From assembly GCA_900768735.1 (NCBI GenBank), contig CAAGDZ010000052.1, forward strand, positions 1 to 8,184: 8,184 nucleotides of DNA, given 5' to 3'. The notes below the pieces were generated by a model. It did no database searches and was not told where the DNA came from. It was given only the letters and a program-made list of their open reading frames with translations. This DNA is from Oscillospiraceae bacterium. GTDB taxonomy: Bacteria > Bacillota > Clostridia > Oscillospirales > Ruminococcaceae. The position numbers and the translations under genes were made by a program. This document shows positions 1-6,404 of the stretch, piece by piece; the stretch's first letter is position 1, and each line of letters starts with the position of its first letter.

Positions 1-22
1 AACAGAGGTGCAGCGAAGAAAA

Positions 23-1042
23 ATGGCAAAAACTCCCCTTCAAAGGCAAAGAGAGATAAACGCCAGAGCAATAAAACGGGCGGCGACCGCAGGAGCGCCG
101 CAAAAAAACACAGGTAAAACGGTATCCTTAACCGGACTTGTACTGATTATTCTGATTGCGCTTTTTATAACGCTAAATCAGTTTGTATTCAAGCTCGACG
201 GCGTACCGCGCTGGGACGAGCTGTTCGGACTGGGCGGTACATCCGAAAGCTATAATATCAGCGAAAAGGCGCAGGTACATTTTATCGATGTCGGTCAGGG
301 CGACTGTGAGCTTATTCTGACCGAAAACAAAGCGGTGCTGATTGACTGTGGCGAAAAGGAATATTCGGGTACCGTATATCAGTATCTTGAAAATCTCGGT
401 GTCAAAAAGCTTGACATGGTTATCTGCACACACCCGCATTCCGACCATATCGGCGGTATGTATGACATTATCGGCAAGGTAGAGACCGAAAAGATAATCA
501 TGCCAAAGGTTAAAGATGAGGTTGTGCCGACTACTAGCAGCTATACCAAGCTGTTAAACGCCGCGGCGGAGAATAATATATCGATTGAGTATGCAAAGGC
601 TGGAACAGAAATAGAGTTTGACGATTGCAGGCTTGAAATATCGGCGCCGGTAAAAGACTATGACGATTTAAACAATTATTCTATAGTGTGCAGACTGGTA
701 CACGGTGAAAATACATTTTTGTTTACCGGAGATATTGAAAAAACCGCTGAGAGCGATATTTTAAAATCCGGCGCAGATTTAAGCGCAAAAGTAATAAAAG
801 TACCGCATCACGGCAGCAGTACATCAAGCTCCTACAGCTTTTTGAAAGCAGTAATGGCGGAATACGCCGTGTTTGAGGTAGGCTCACCGAATGATTACGG
901 ACATCCGCATGATGAAATCTACAAAAGATATGAAGAATTTGGCTGTAAGCGCTATCGCACCGATATAAACGGCAGTATCGTTTTTACAAGCGACGGCAGT
1001 ACACTCAGTATAAAAACGGAGAACGGCAATGATTATATGTGA
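23..1042 (+). CDS. Membrane-anchored ComEC/Rec2-type metallo-beta-lactamase-fold hydrolase
   Basis: Numbered from the possible GTG at 8. The N-terminus is basic (about residues 1-38), followed by one hydrophobic helix (about 40-61) that looks like an uncleaved signal anchor, so the catalytic domain probably faces outside. The domain (about 88-340) carries the hallmarks of the hydrolase domain at the C-terminus of the DNA-uptake channel ComEC: DVGQGDC (94-100), metal-binding THPHSDH (141-147), FTGD (239-242), PHHGS (266-270), GHPH (298-301) and RTDINGS (317-323). The ComEC channel itself is absent, so this is a stand-alone family member; related domains act as nucleases or phosphodiesterases, but the substrate here is unknown. 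Start is uncertain: the frame is open to the left edge. ATG at 23 is preferred, with GAGGTG at 5-10 as an imperfectly spaced ribosome binding site; GTG at 8 or an upstream start is possible. Its 3' end overlaps the next gene by 14 bases. Family call is firm, function is not. Confidence 0.88.
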   Translation: MAKTPLQRQREINARAIKRAATAGAPQKNTGKTVSLTGLVLIILIALFITLNQFVFKLDGVPRWDELFGLGGTSESYNISEKAQVHFIDVGQGDCELILTENKAVLIDCGEKEYSGTVYQYLENLGVKKLDMVICTHPHSDHIGGMYDIIGKVETEKIIMPKVKDEVVPTTSSYTKLLNAAAENNISIEYAKAGTEIEFDDCRLEISAPVKDYDDLNNYSIVCRLVHGENTFLFTGDIEKTAESDILKSGADLSAKVIKVPHHGSSTSSSYSFLKAVMAEYAVFEVGSPNDYGHPHDEIYKRYEEFGCKRYRTDINGSIVFTSDGSTLSIKTENGNDYM

Positions 1043-1235
1043 CAGATTTGAGGGAAAAATTGCGGTGCTTTATGATGATGACAAGCGCTTCAATGTAAAT
1101 GCAGATAAGCTTTCTCCCGAGGTTAAAGAGGGAGATGTCCTGTATCTTGATAATGGTATATATTATCCCGATAAGCAAAAAACAGAAGAACTGCGCGAGC
1201 GCAATATTCAGCTTATGAAGAATCTGGGCTTATAA
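1029..1235 (+). CDS. DUF3006 domain protein
   Basis: A 68-residue protein of the DUF3006 type: an opening DRFEG motif (residues 5-9), then a short beta-rich stretch with AVLYDDD and EGDVLYL, ending in a charged, probably helical tail (about 49-66). Length and motif order fit the family. The ATG at 1029 is supported by GGAG at 1018-1021 with a 7-base gap, and it overlaps the end of the hydrolase gene by 14 bases, which implies translational coupling. DUF3006 genes often lie beside ComEC-like hydrolase genes in Firmicutes, so a shared role is likely, but the molecular function is unknown. No signal peptide or membrane helix is visible, so it is probably cytoplasmic. This would place it on the opposite side of the membrane from the predicted hydrolase domain, if that topology is right. 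Confidence 0.82.
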   Translation: MIICDRFEGKIAVLYDDDKRFNVNADKLSPEVKEGDVLYLDNGIYYPDKQKTEELRERNIQLMKNLGL

Positions 1236-1243
1236 AAGAAAAG

Positions 1244-1282
1244 CTTTGCATAGCCGAAAAGGTAATGCAAAGTTTTATTTTT
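1244..1282 (+). terminator. Intrinsic terminator, probably bidirectional
   Basis: The perfect 8-bp stem CTTTGCAT (1244-1251) / ATGCAAAG (1265-1272) is extended by AAAA/TTTT pairing past one bulged G. It is followed by TTTTATTTTT at 1273-1282. It lies just after the DUF3006 stop. The reverse complement also has a U-rich downstream side (from 1243 leftwards), so it likely ends the convergent minus-strand transcript as well. Confidence 0.8.
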
Positions 1283-1286
1283 CATT

Positions 1287-1871
1287 TTATTCAAGCGCCT
1301 CTTTTATTTCAGCCTCTGATACGGTGAGATAGCCCTGTATAAAGCTGTTAAGCACGCTTCTGTATGCGCCTGCGGGATTGTCGAAAAAGCGCATCTCCAT
1401 CTGCCGCGCCGACTCGTATGTGGGAGCGTAGATTTTAAGTTCCATTAAATCCGCACCGCCGACCTCATTTATAAAGCGTATATACAGACGATAACCCTGC
1501 TCGAGCTTGATAATTTCGCATTTTTCAGCCTTTTCAAGCCGCGAGTGAGCGGTTATTTTTTTTGCGTAATAAACAGTGTCCTCGCGTATCGAAATAGGTA
1601 TTGAGTAGGCAAGCTCTATTGCAAGATAGTTGCTTTTCTCGGTGGGCTGGCACAGTTCGTTCTTATCTTCGCTGTTGCAGATGATAAGTCCTTTTTCCTG
1701 CATATCCATAAGACAGCAGATAAAATCGAAGTATTTTACAAAGTCGTGGTCAACCGTACAGCTAATAAGCTCCTCTCTGGTCATAGCGCCGACCTTGCGG
1801 AGAATGTGAGCTATAAGCACCTCAATATCTTTTTGTTCATATAAAACGAATTTAGGAACAGGAATATTCAT
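1287..1871 (-). CDS. DUF4364 family protein, probable winged-helix
   Basis: A 194-residue protein beginning MNIPVPKF. Its pattern fits DUF4364, a family found mainly in Clostridia. The N-terminal part (about 13-65) is a winged-helix-like segment: a helix IEVLIAHILRKVG, then a stretch around TREELISCTV, then VKYFDFICCLMDMQEKGLI. A linker leads to a C-terminal half with IPISIRED (91-98) and a beta-rich region QGYRLYIRFINE...LMELKIYAP (125-150). No catalytic motif or membrane segment is visible. The fold hints at DNA binding, but I know of no established function. The open frame extends 33 codons further upstream into aroC; ATG at 1871 is preferred because AGAAAGG (1881-1887) sits 9 bases before it. 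It follows aroC by 26 bases, so the two are probably co-transcribed. Confidence 0.78.
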   Translation of the reverse strand: MNIPVPKFVLYEQKDIEVLIAHILRKVGAMTREELISCTVDHDFVKYFDFICCLMDMQEKGLIICNSEDKNELCQPTEKSNYLAIELAYSIPISIREDTVYYAKKITAHSRLEKAEKCEIIKLEQGYRLYIRFINEVGGADLMELKIYAPTYESARQMEMRFFDNPAGAYRSVLNSFIQGYLTVSEAEIKEALE

Positions 1872-1897
1872 TTCAAAATTCCTTTCTAGCAGGAAAA

Positions 1898-2974
1898 TCA
1901 GATAAAGTACGACAGTAAAGCGAGATTTGCGGCTGCCTCTATGCACGGTACCGCGCGGGGAACTATGCACGGGTCATGTCTGCCCTTGATATTAAGCACC
2001 TCGTCGGTCATAGTGGTATAATCGACCGTGTTCTGCGGCTGTGCAATCGACGGAGTAGGCTTTATGGCAACCCTGAATATAATAGGCATACCGCTTGATA
2101 TACCGCCTAAAATGCCGCCGTGATTATTCGTACGTGTGCATATTTCACCGTTGTTCATAAAAAACTCATCGTTGTTCTGTTTCCCGGTCATAGTTGCAAC
2201 ATCAAAGCCTGCGCCGAACTCGATACCCTTGACGGCGGGTACTCCGAATACAAGCTGTGAGATACGGTTTTCAATTCCGTCAAACATAGGCGAGCCGACG
2301 CCGACCGGCATACCGACAGTACAGCACTCGATAACGCCGCCTACGGAATTAAGCTCCTGCGATGCGGATAATATCATGCCGCGCATATTATCTTCTACGG
2401 AGCTGTTTATTAGCGGCAGGTATCTGCTCCTTACATCAATAAGCTGCTCTGCGCTGACATTTACGGGGTCAAAGCCGTCATCATGAACATCCTTTATCGA
2501 AAGAATATGTGCGCCGGTTACGACTCCCTTTTGCTCGAGTATCTGTCCTGCTACCGCTCCCGCGAATACCAGCGGCGCGGTTATGCGTCCTGAAAAATGT
2601 CCGCCGCCGCGCAGGTCGTTGCTTTTGTTGTATCTGACATATCCCGTATAATCGGCATGACCCGGGCGGGCGAGGTGGCTCACGCTTTTATAATCCGCGG
2701 AATGCTGGTCGCTGTTTTGTATAACGGCACAAAGCGGAGTGCCTGTTGTGACATTGTCCACAAGACCCGATACCACATTAGGAAAATCCTTTTCGCTTCG
2801 CATGGTGCTTGTGCCGTCTTTTTTGGGCGCTCTGCGCGCCATAAAATCAAGAATCTTATCAAAGTCAAGCGTAATACCGCCGGGCAGACCGTCGATTACC
2901 GCGCCGATAGCCTTGCCGTGCGACTCGCCGAATATTGAAACAGAGAGATTTCCGAGTGTAAATCCCGATGACAT
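1898..2974 (-). CDS. aroC: Chorismate synthase
   Basis: Catalyses the last step of the shikimate pathway, 5-enolpyruvylshikimate-3-phosphate to chorismate, with reduced FMN; cytoplasmic. The 358 residues match the usual family length and the sequence looks complete. Recognisable family segments in order: FGESHGKAIGAVIDGLPGG (15-33), MRSEKDFPNVVSG (58-70), LARPGHADYTG (101-111), RGGGHFSGR (122-130), NNHGGILGGISSGMPI (283-298) and KGRHDPCIVPRAVP (330-343). His19 and His106 correspond to the conserved active-site histidines. The GGGHFSGR form of the middle signature is common in clostridial enzymes. Start ATG at 2974 is well supported by GGAGG (2984-2988 on the complementary strand) about 8-9 bases upstream. 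It is the first gene of a probable aroC-DUF4364 operon; no other aromatic-amino-acid gene is in view. A leader hairpin suggests regulation (see 3001-3043). Confidence 0.97.
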   Translation of the reverse strand: MSSGFTLGNLSVSIFGESHGKAIGAVIDGLPGGITLDFDKILDFMARRAPKKDGTSTMRSEKDFPNVVSGLVDNVTTGTPLCAVIQNSDQHSADYKSVSHLARPGHADYTGYVRYNKSNDLRGGGHFSGRITAPLVFAGAVAGQILEQKGVVTGAHILSIKDVHDDGFDPVNVSAEQLIDVRSRYLPLINSSVEDNMRGMILSASQELNSVGGVIECCTVGMPVGVGSPMFDGIENRISQLVFGVPAVKGIEFGAGFDVATMTGKQNNDEFFMNNGEICTRTNNHGGILGGISSGMPIIFRVAIKPTPSIAQPQNTVDYTTMTDEVLNIKGRHDPCIVPRAVPCIEAAANLALLSYFI

Positions 2975-3000
2975 ATATTATACCTCCGAGTGGTGATTGT

Positions 3001-3043
3001 AAAAATAAAAGCACGAAAGCACAGCTAAAGTCGGTGTGCTTCC
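3001..3043 (-). promoter_or_regulatory. Terminator-like hairpin in the aroC leader (possible attenuator)
   Basis: Read on the minus strand, GGAAGCACA (3043-3035) can pair with TGTGCTTTC (3023-3015), with one G-U pair and an 11-base loop. A second copy of the right arm, GTGCTT (3014-3009), can compete for the same left arm and runs directly into TTTTATTTTT (3010-3001). The structure lies between the predicted aroC promoter and its ribosome binding site. This is the geometry of a transcription attenuator, or of a short leader RNA. I see no T-box sequence and no clear antiterminator arm. Confidence 0.45.
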
Positions 3044-3079
3044 TGTTATTTCCTATAAAACCTTTTGTAAATCATAAAT

Positions 3080-3108
3080 ATAATACTATATTTCCGCATA
3101 AAAGTCAA
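3080..3108 (-). promoter_or_regulatory. Sigma-A-type promoter for aroC
   Basis: On the minus strand, TTGACT (3108-3103) and TATTAT (3085-3080) are separated by exactly 17 bases, each one base off the vegetative consensus. Transcription would begin near 3073, giving a leader of about 100 bases before the aroC ATG at 2974. Confidence 0.7.
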
Positions 3109-3170
3109 GAAAGATTACTTTTACGCACCGAGAAATCATATTCTTGTCCTTTTGCTAATATCATTTAACG

Positions 3171-3187
3171 AAAGGACTGATAATTTG
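3171..3187 (+). promoter_or_regulatory. Ribosome binding site that sets the flippase start at TTG 3185
   Basis: AAAGGA at 3171-3176 lies 8 bases before TTG 3185. The longer open frame begins at TTG 3152, upstream of this site, and has no comparable ribosome binding site. Confidence 0.65.
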
Positions 3188-4882
3188 AAAAACAGAAAAA
3201 GCTTTGCTGAAAACACTATCATACTGTTTATCTCCATGATCATCAGTAAGGTGGTAGGCGCGCTGTTTAAAATTCCGCTGACAAATATTATAGGCGGCGT
3301 CGGAATGGGGTATTATTCTACAGCCTACAGCCTGTTTACTCCGATATTTGCGGTGACCGCCGCGGGTATACCGACGGTTATCGTGAAGGTTATCGCAAAC
3401 AATATCGCCGCAAGCAATTTTAGTAACGCCAAAAAGATACTGAGGACTGCGCTGTTTACCTTCGGCACGGCGGGATTTGCAGGAACGCTGCTCATTATCC
3501 TGCTTGCTGTGCCCTTTGCTGATTATGCCGCCCAGTCGCCCGAAAGCGCGTGGGCAATATTTGCGATTGCACCAAGCGTATTTATATGCTGTATCGCATC
3601 GGTGCTTAAGGGATATTATGAGGGGCTTTGCAATATGGCTCCGACAGCGGTTTCTCAGGTAGTAGAGGCGGTGAGCCGCGCTGTTTTCGGCCTTGGTCTC
3701 GCTTATCTGATACTGAACTACGGGATTGACTGCTATAATGCCGGAGAGCCGGTCTTTGGGAATGTTGCCGAAACACTTGACAAGGCGGTTGACGCAACCC
3801 TGCCTTTTGCCGCGGCGGGCGCTATTGCCGCAGTAACGATAAGCGAGCTGTGCGGTATGCTTGTACTCGCGGTGCGGCACAGGCTCTGCAGGGACTGCTT
3901 TGAGCATGAGAAAAGCGTCGGAGAGGTTCAGCGCTTTTGTGAAATTGCAAAGTTACTTATCAGGGACTGCATACCGATTTCGCTCGGCGCTGTGGTGATA
4001 AATCTTTCATCGTTTATTGACCTTATGACTATATCAAGGTGCATAAACTTTTCGATTACCGAAAATCCGGTTTATTTTACAAATACCTTCGGCACTCTGA
4101 TAGAATCGCAGGGAGGCTCGCTGAGGCTCGCAAACTTCATGTACGGAAGCTATACGGGTCTTTGCGGCACGATGTTCATGCTTATTCCGTCCTTTACGGG
4201 TATGCTGGGTAGGAGCGCCTTGCCGGAAATTGCCGCGGCATGGTCGGTAAACAACAAGCAATTGTTCCAAAGAAAGCTGTCGGTGGTGCTGAAATCCAAT
4301 TTTTTAATCGGCTTTCCGCTGTATCTCGGCATGGCGGGGCTCAGCGGCGAGATACTGTCGGTACTTTACGCGGGACGACCCGATGAAATATCGGTCAGCG
4401 TACTGCCGCTGTTTATCCAGTGCATAGGCGGCGTGTTTCTTACACTTACATCAACCTTTTTCTCTGTTTTTCAGGTTATCGGACGCTCGGATCTGCCTAT
4501 AAAGCTTATGCTTGTAGGCTCGGCCGTAAAGCTGATATTCAACGTTTTCCTGATAACCATACCTCAGTTCAATATCAGCGGGGCGGCGATTTCGACCGTG
4601 GTGTCATACGCTGTCGTGGCGCTCGGCGGGTATCTGGCGCTCGAAACCGTTACAAGCTCGGATTATAAAATTCTGTCCTTGATGTTTGCACCTCTCGCCG
4701 CGGGAATTTTCTGCGGAGCAACGGCAAAATTTTCCTATGATGCGCTGTCGGGATATTTTATAGCGTCTGTTGTTTTGCTTATTTCTATTGCAATCGGTGC
4801 GGTGTTTTATGTAGTTTTACTAATAATTCTGGGAGGTATACACCCAAAAGATTTGCTAAATCGACAAAAAATTAAAAAATAA
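3185..4882 (+). CDS. SpoVB/YabM-like polysaccharide flippase (MOP superfamily)
   Basis: A 565-residue, very hydrophobic protein with roughly 14 predicted membrane helices, the size and shape of MOP-superfamily transporters that flip lipid-linked sugars across the membrane (MurJ, Wzx, SpoVB). The N-terminus KNRKSFAENTIILFISMIISKVVGALFKIPLTNIIG and the motif LKGYYEGLCNMAPTAVSQVVEA (about residues 141-162) are typical of the SpoVB group. The position upstream of mazG matches yabM in Bacillus subtilis, a SpoVB paralogue. It could move a peptidoglycan precursor in vegetative cells or during spore cortex formation; the sequence does not decide which. The start is taken as TTG 3185 from the ribosome binding site. 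The gene is divergent from aroC across about 210 bases. I see no terminator after it, so readthrough into mazG is possible. Confidence 0.88.
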   Translation: MKNRKSFAENTIILFISMIISKVVGALFKIPLTNIIGGVGMGYYSTAYSLFTPIFAVTAAGIPTVIVKVIANNIAASNFSNAKKILRTALFTFGTAGFAGTLLIILLAVPFADYAAQSPESAWAIFAIAPSVFICCIASVLKGYYEGLCNMAPTAVSQVVEAVSRAVFGLGLAYLILNYGIDCYNAGEPVFGNVAETLDKAVDATLPFAAAGAIAAVTISELCGMLVLAVRHRLCRDCFEHEKSVGEVQRFCEIAKLLIRDCIPISLGAVVINLSSFIDLMTISRCINFSITENPVYFTNTFGTLIESQGGSLRLANFMYGSYTGLCGTMFMLIPSFTGMLGRSALPEIAAAWSVNNKQLFQRKLSVVLKSNFLIGFPLYLGMAGLSGEILSVLYAGRPDEISVSVLPLFIQCIGGVFLTLTSTFFSVFQVIGRSDLPIKLMLVGSAVKLIFNVFLITIPQFNISGAAISTVVSYAVVALGGYLALETVTSSDYKILSLMFAPLAAGIFCGATAKFSYDALSGYFIASVVLLISIAIGAVFYVVLLIILGGIHPKDLLNRQKIKK

Positions 4883-4892
4883 GAAAAAATAC

Positions 4893-4921
4893 TTGCATAT
4901 TTTCAAAATATAGGTTATCAT
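4893..4921 (+). promoter_or_regulatory. Candidate sigma-A promoter upstream of mazG
   Basis: TTGCAT (4893-4898) and TATCAT (4916-4921) are 17 bases apart in the 88-base gap between the flippase and mazG. The -10 is one base from consensus; the -35 is weaker. Transcription would start near 4928. Confidence 0.4.
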
Positions 4922-4956
4922 ATATAAGCGACATTTAATTGAATTATGATGCGCAC

Positions 4957-4973
4957 AGGAAGTGTATATTTTG
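4957..4973 (+). promoter_or_regulatory. Ribosome binding site that sets the mazG start at TTG 4971
   Basis: AGGAAG at 4957-4962 lies 8 bases before TTG 4971. The alternative GTG at 4962 overlaps this site and so is an unlikely start. Confidence 0.6.
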
Positions 4974-5768
4974 GATTTTAAGTTAAAAGATAAATATGAT
5001 ATAAATGATTTGCTTGAGGTTACGCGTATTCTTCGCGGCGAAAACGGCTGTGTATGGGACAGAGAGCAGGACCACAAGTCTATCCGCATGAATGTTCTTG
5101 AAGAAGCCTATGAGGTTATGGAGGCTATCGATTCGGACGATGCCGCTATGCTCAAGGAAGAGCTTGGCGACTTGCTGTTTCAGGCGGTTTTTCATTGTCA
5201 GATAGAGAGCGAGCGCGGTCGCTTTGAATTTGACGATATCTGCGACGATGTGACAAAAAAGATGGTATACCGTCATCCGCACGTATTTTCCGATGTATCG
5301 GTGAATAATTCCGATGATGTTCTCAAAAACTGGGATAAGCTGAAAAAAGCTTCAAAGGGACAGCAGACTGTAGCTGATACGCTTGACAGTGTACCTAAGG
5401 TTCTTCCGGCGCTGATGAGAGGACAGAAGGTAGGAAAACGCGCCTCAAATGCAGGCTTTGACTTTGAAAATACCGAAGATGTTATTAACTGTTTGAAAAG
5501 TGAAATACAGGAACTTGAATTAGCTATTTCCGACAAAAACGAGGCTGAAATAGAAGATGAATTTGGCGATATTTTATTCACTTGCTGCAATTTATCTCGA
5601 TTTATTAAAAAAGATAGCGAAAAAGCCTTGACATTTGCAATAAATAAGTTTATAATGCGTTTTAGGGAACTTGAGCTCAGGGTTTCTAAGGACAATAAAA
5701 ATCTTGACGAGCTGTCTCAGGGAGAGCTTGACGAGATATGGCAGGAAGTTAAAAAAGCCGAAAAATAG
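4971..5768 (+). CDS. mazG: Nucleoside triphosphate pyrophosphohydrolase MazG
   Basis: Hydrolyses nucleoside triphosphates to monophosphates and pyrophosphate, cleaning the nucleotide pool; cytoplasmic and Mg-dependent. About 265 residues with two tandem MazG domains. The first has LRGENGCVWDREQDHKS followed by the metal-binding pattern LEEAYEVMEAI...EELGDLLFQAVFH (about 43-75). The second has EIQELELAI...EDEFGDILFTCCNLSRF (about 178-211), and the end KFIMRFRELE is also typical. One departure is GCVWD where most family members have GCPWD. Unlike Bacillus subtilis YabN, there is no N-terminal tetrapyrrole methylase domain, so the form is that of E. coli MazG. TTG 4971 is preferred over GTG 4962 on ribosome-binding-site spacing, which shortens the protein by three residues. 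The neighbours are the flippase and HU. Confidence 0.95.
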   Translation: MDFKLKDKYDINDLLEVTRILRGENGCVWDREQDHKSIRMNVLEEAYEVMEAIDSDDAAMLKEELGDLLFQAVFHCQIESERGRFEFDDICDDVTKKMVYRHPHVFSDVSVNNSDDVLKNWDKLKKASKGQQTVADTLDSVPKVLPALMRGQKVGKRASNAGFDFENTEDVINCLKSEIQELELAISDKNEAEIEDEFGDILFTCCNLSRFIKKDSEKALTFAINKFIMRFRELELRVSKDNKNLDELSQGELDEIWQEVKKAEK

Positions 5769-5793
5769 TCTTATATGCTTTTTAAGCATTAAA

Positions 5794-5805
5794 TATAATT
5801 ATAAT
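5794..5805 (+). promoter_or_regulatory. Possible -10 region for HU (tandem TATAAT)
   Basis: Two abutting TATAAT hexamers (5794-5799 and 5800-5805) lie in the 56-base gap between mazG and HU. The only -35 at proper spacing (TTATAT, 5771-5776) is poor. A 6-bp inverted repeat ATGCTT/AAGCAT (5775-5789) lies just upstream. HU is normally highly expressed, so a dedicated promoter is plausible, but the gap is AT-rich and such hexamers arise by chance. Confidence 0.3.
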
Positions 5806-5824
5806 TTTTTGGAGGATTACACAA

Positions 5825-6100
5825 ATGACAAAAGCAGAATTAGTTGCTATGGTAGCAGACAAGGCTGACATTACTAAGAAGGATGCAGAGAAGGCAATCT
5901 CAGCAGTTGTAGAAAGCATTACAGAAACTCTTGCAAAGGGCGAAAAGATTCAGCTCGTTGGTTTCGGTACATTTGAAGTTCGTGAGCGTGCAGCACGCAC
6001 AGGCATCAACCCCCAGACAAAGGCTAAGATCAAGATCAAGGCATCTAAGGTTCCCGCTTTCAAGGCAGGCAGCGCTTTAAAGGATGCAGTTGCTAAGTAA
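5825..6100 (+). CDS. hup: DNA-binding protein HU
   Basis: A 91-residue histone-like nucleoid protein of the HU/IHF family, which binds and bends DNA as a dimer and compacts the chromosome. It is full length: helical N-terminal dimerisation part (MTKAELVAMVADKADITKKDAEKAI), the signature GEKIQLVGFGTFEVRERAARTG (about 39-60) and the DNA-binding arm with INPQTKAKIKIKASKVPAFKAG (61-82). Ribosome binding is strong: GGAGG at 5811-5815, 9 bases before the ATG. Codon use stands apart from its neighbours: 14 of 15 lysines are AAG, all arginines are CGT or CGC, and no alanine is GCG or GCC, as expected for a highly expressed gene. A strong terminator follows directly. HU between mazG and rqcP is an arrangement seen in Clostridia but not in Bacillus subtilis, where hbs lies elsewhere. 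Confidence 0.97.
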   Translation: MTKAELVAMVADKADITKKDAEKAISAVVESITETLAKGEKIQLVGFGTFEVRERAARTGINPQTKAKIKIKASKVPAFKAGSALKDAVAK

Positions 6101-6116
6101 TTGAATCTTGTTGTTT

Positions 6117-6147
6117 ACGGAGGTAGTTTTCTACCTCCGTTTTGTTT
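6117..6147 (+). terminator. Intrinsic terminator after HU
   Basis: The perfect 10-bp stem ACGGAGGTAG (6117-6126) / CTACCTCCGT (6131-6140) with a TTTT loop is followed by TTTGTTTT. It sits 16 bases after the HU stop and immediately before the rqcP ribosome binding site, so most HU transcripts should end here and rqcP would depend on readthrough. Confidence 0.88.
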
Positions 6148-6164
6148 TATCAGAAAGGATTTTT

Positions 6165-6404
6165 ATGAGATTAGATAAATTTCTCAAGGTTTCGCGCCTT
6201 ATCAAGCGCAGAACGGTGGCAAACGAGGCTTGTGACGCCGAAAAGGTCTTTGTAAACGGTAAGGCAGCACGCGCGTCCTACGATGTAAAGGTCGGCGACA
6301 TAATTGAGATAAACATGGGCAAAAGTCCGCTGAAAGTGAAGGTACTGAAGGTTGTCGAGGTAGTCGGCAAGGAGGGCGCCTCCGACCTTTACGAGGTTGT
6401 ATAG
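6165..6404 (+). CDS. rqcP: S4-domain ribosome quality-control protein RqcP (YabO)
   Basis: A 79-residue S4 RNA-binding protein. In Bacillus subtilis RqcP (YabO) works with RqcH on obstructed 50S subunits, holding the P-site tRNA while RqcH adds alanine tails to stalled peptides. The S4 pattern is clear: MRLDKFLKVSRLIKRRTVANEACDAEKVFVNGKAARASYDVKVGDIIEI (1-49), then a beta-rich end closing in DLYEVV. The basic residues Arg2 and Arg16, conserved in the family, are present. E. coli Hsp15 (HslR) is a related but longer S4 protein. A longer frame opens at 6108, but it crosses the HU terminator. ATG 6165 is correct, with AAAGGA at 6154-6159, 5 bases upstream. No separate promoter fits between the terminator and the start. 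Confidence 0.93.
   Translation: MRLDKFLKVSRLIKRRTVANEACDAEKVFVNGKAARASYDVKVGDIIEINMGKSPLKVKVLKVVEVVGKEGASDLYEVV

Noticed and set aside
2597..2938. Plus-strand open frame opposite aroC
   Set aside because: It lies wholly within the well-conserved aroC gene and resembles no protein family.
3136..3165. TCATATT and TAATAT elements upstream of the flippase, as a sigma-E or sigma-A promoter
   Set aside because: The spacing (about 11-15 bases) and the -10 match are too poor for either class; the gap is AT-rich. The flippase promoter remains unidentified.
3161..3907. Long minus-strand open frame of 248 codons opposite the flippase gene
   Set aside because: The translation is rich in Arg, Cys and His with no recognisable domain; it is a shadow of the real membrane-protein gene.
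4946..4981. An 11-codon reading frame (ATG ATG ... TAA) overlapping the mazG start, as a leader peptide
   Set aside because: There is no ribosome binding site at proper distance and no regulatory codon run, so it is most likely chance.
5703..5735. Direct repeat CTTGACGAG (5703-5711 and 5727-5735) in mazG
   Set aside because: It is only two 9-base copies in frame encoding LDE twice; the protein sequence explains it.
6119..6138. GGAGGTAG and CTACCTCC in the hairpin after HU, as a sequestered ribosome binding site
   Set aside because: No start codon follows at suitable distance, and the hairpin is followed by a T-run as in a normal terminator.
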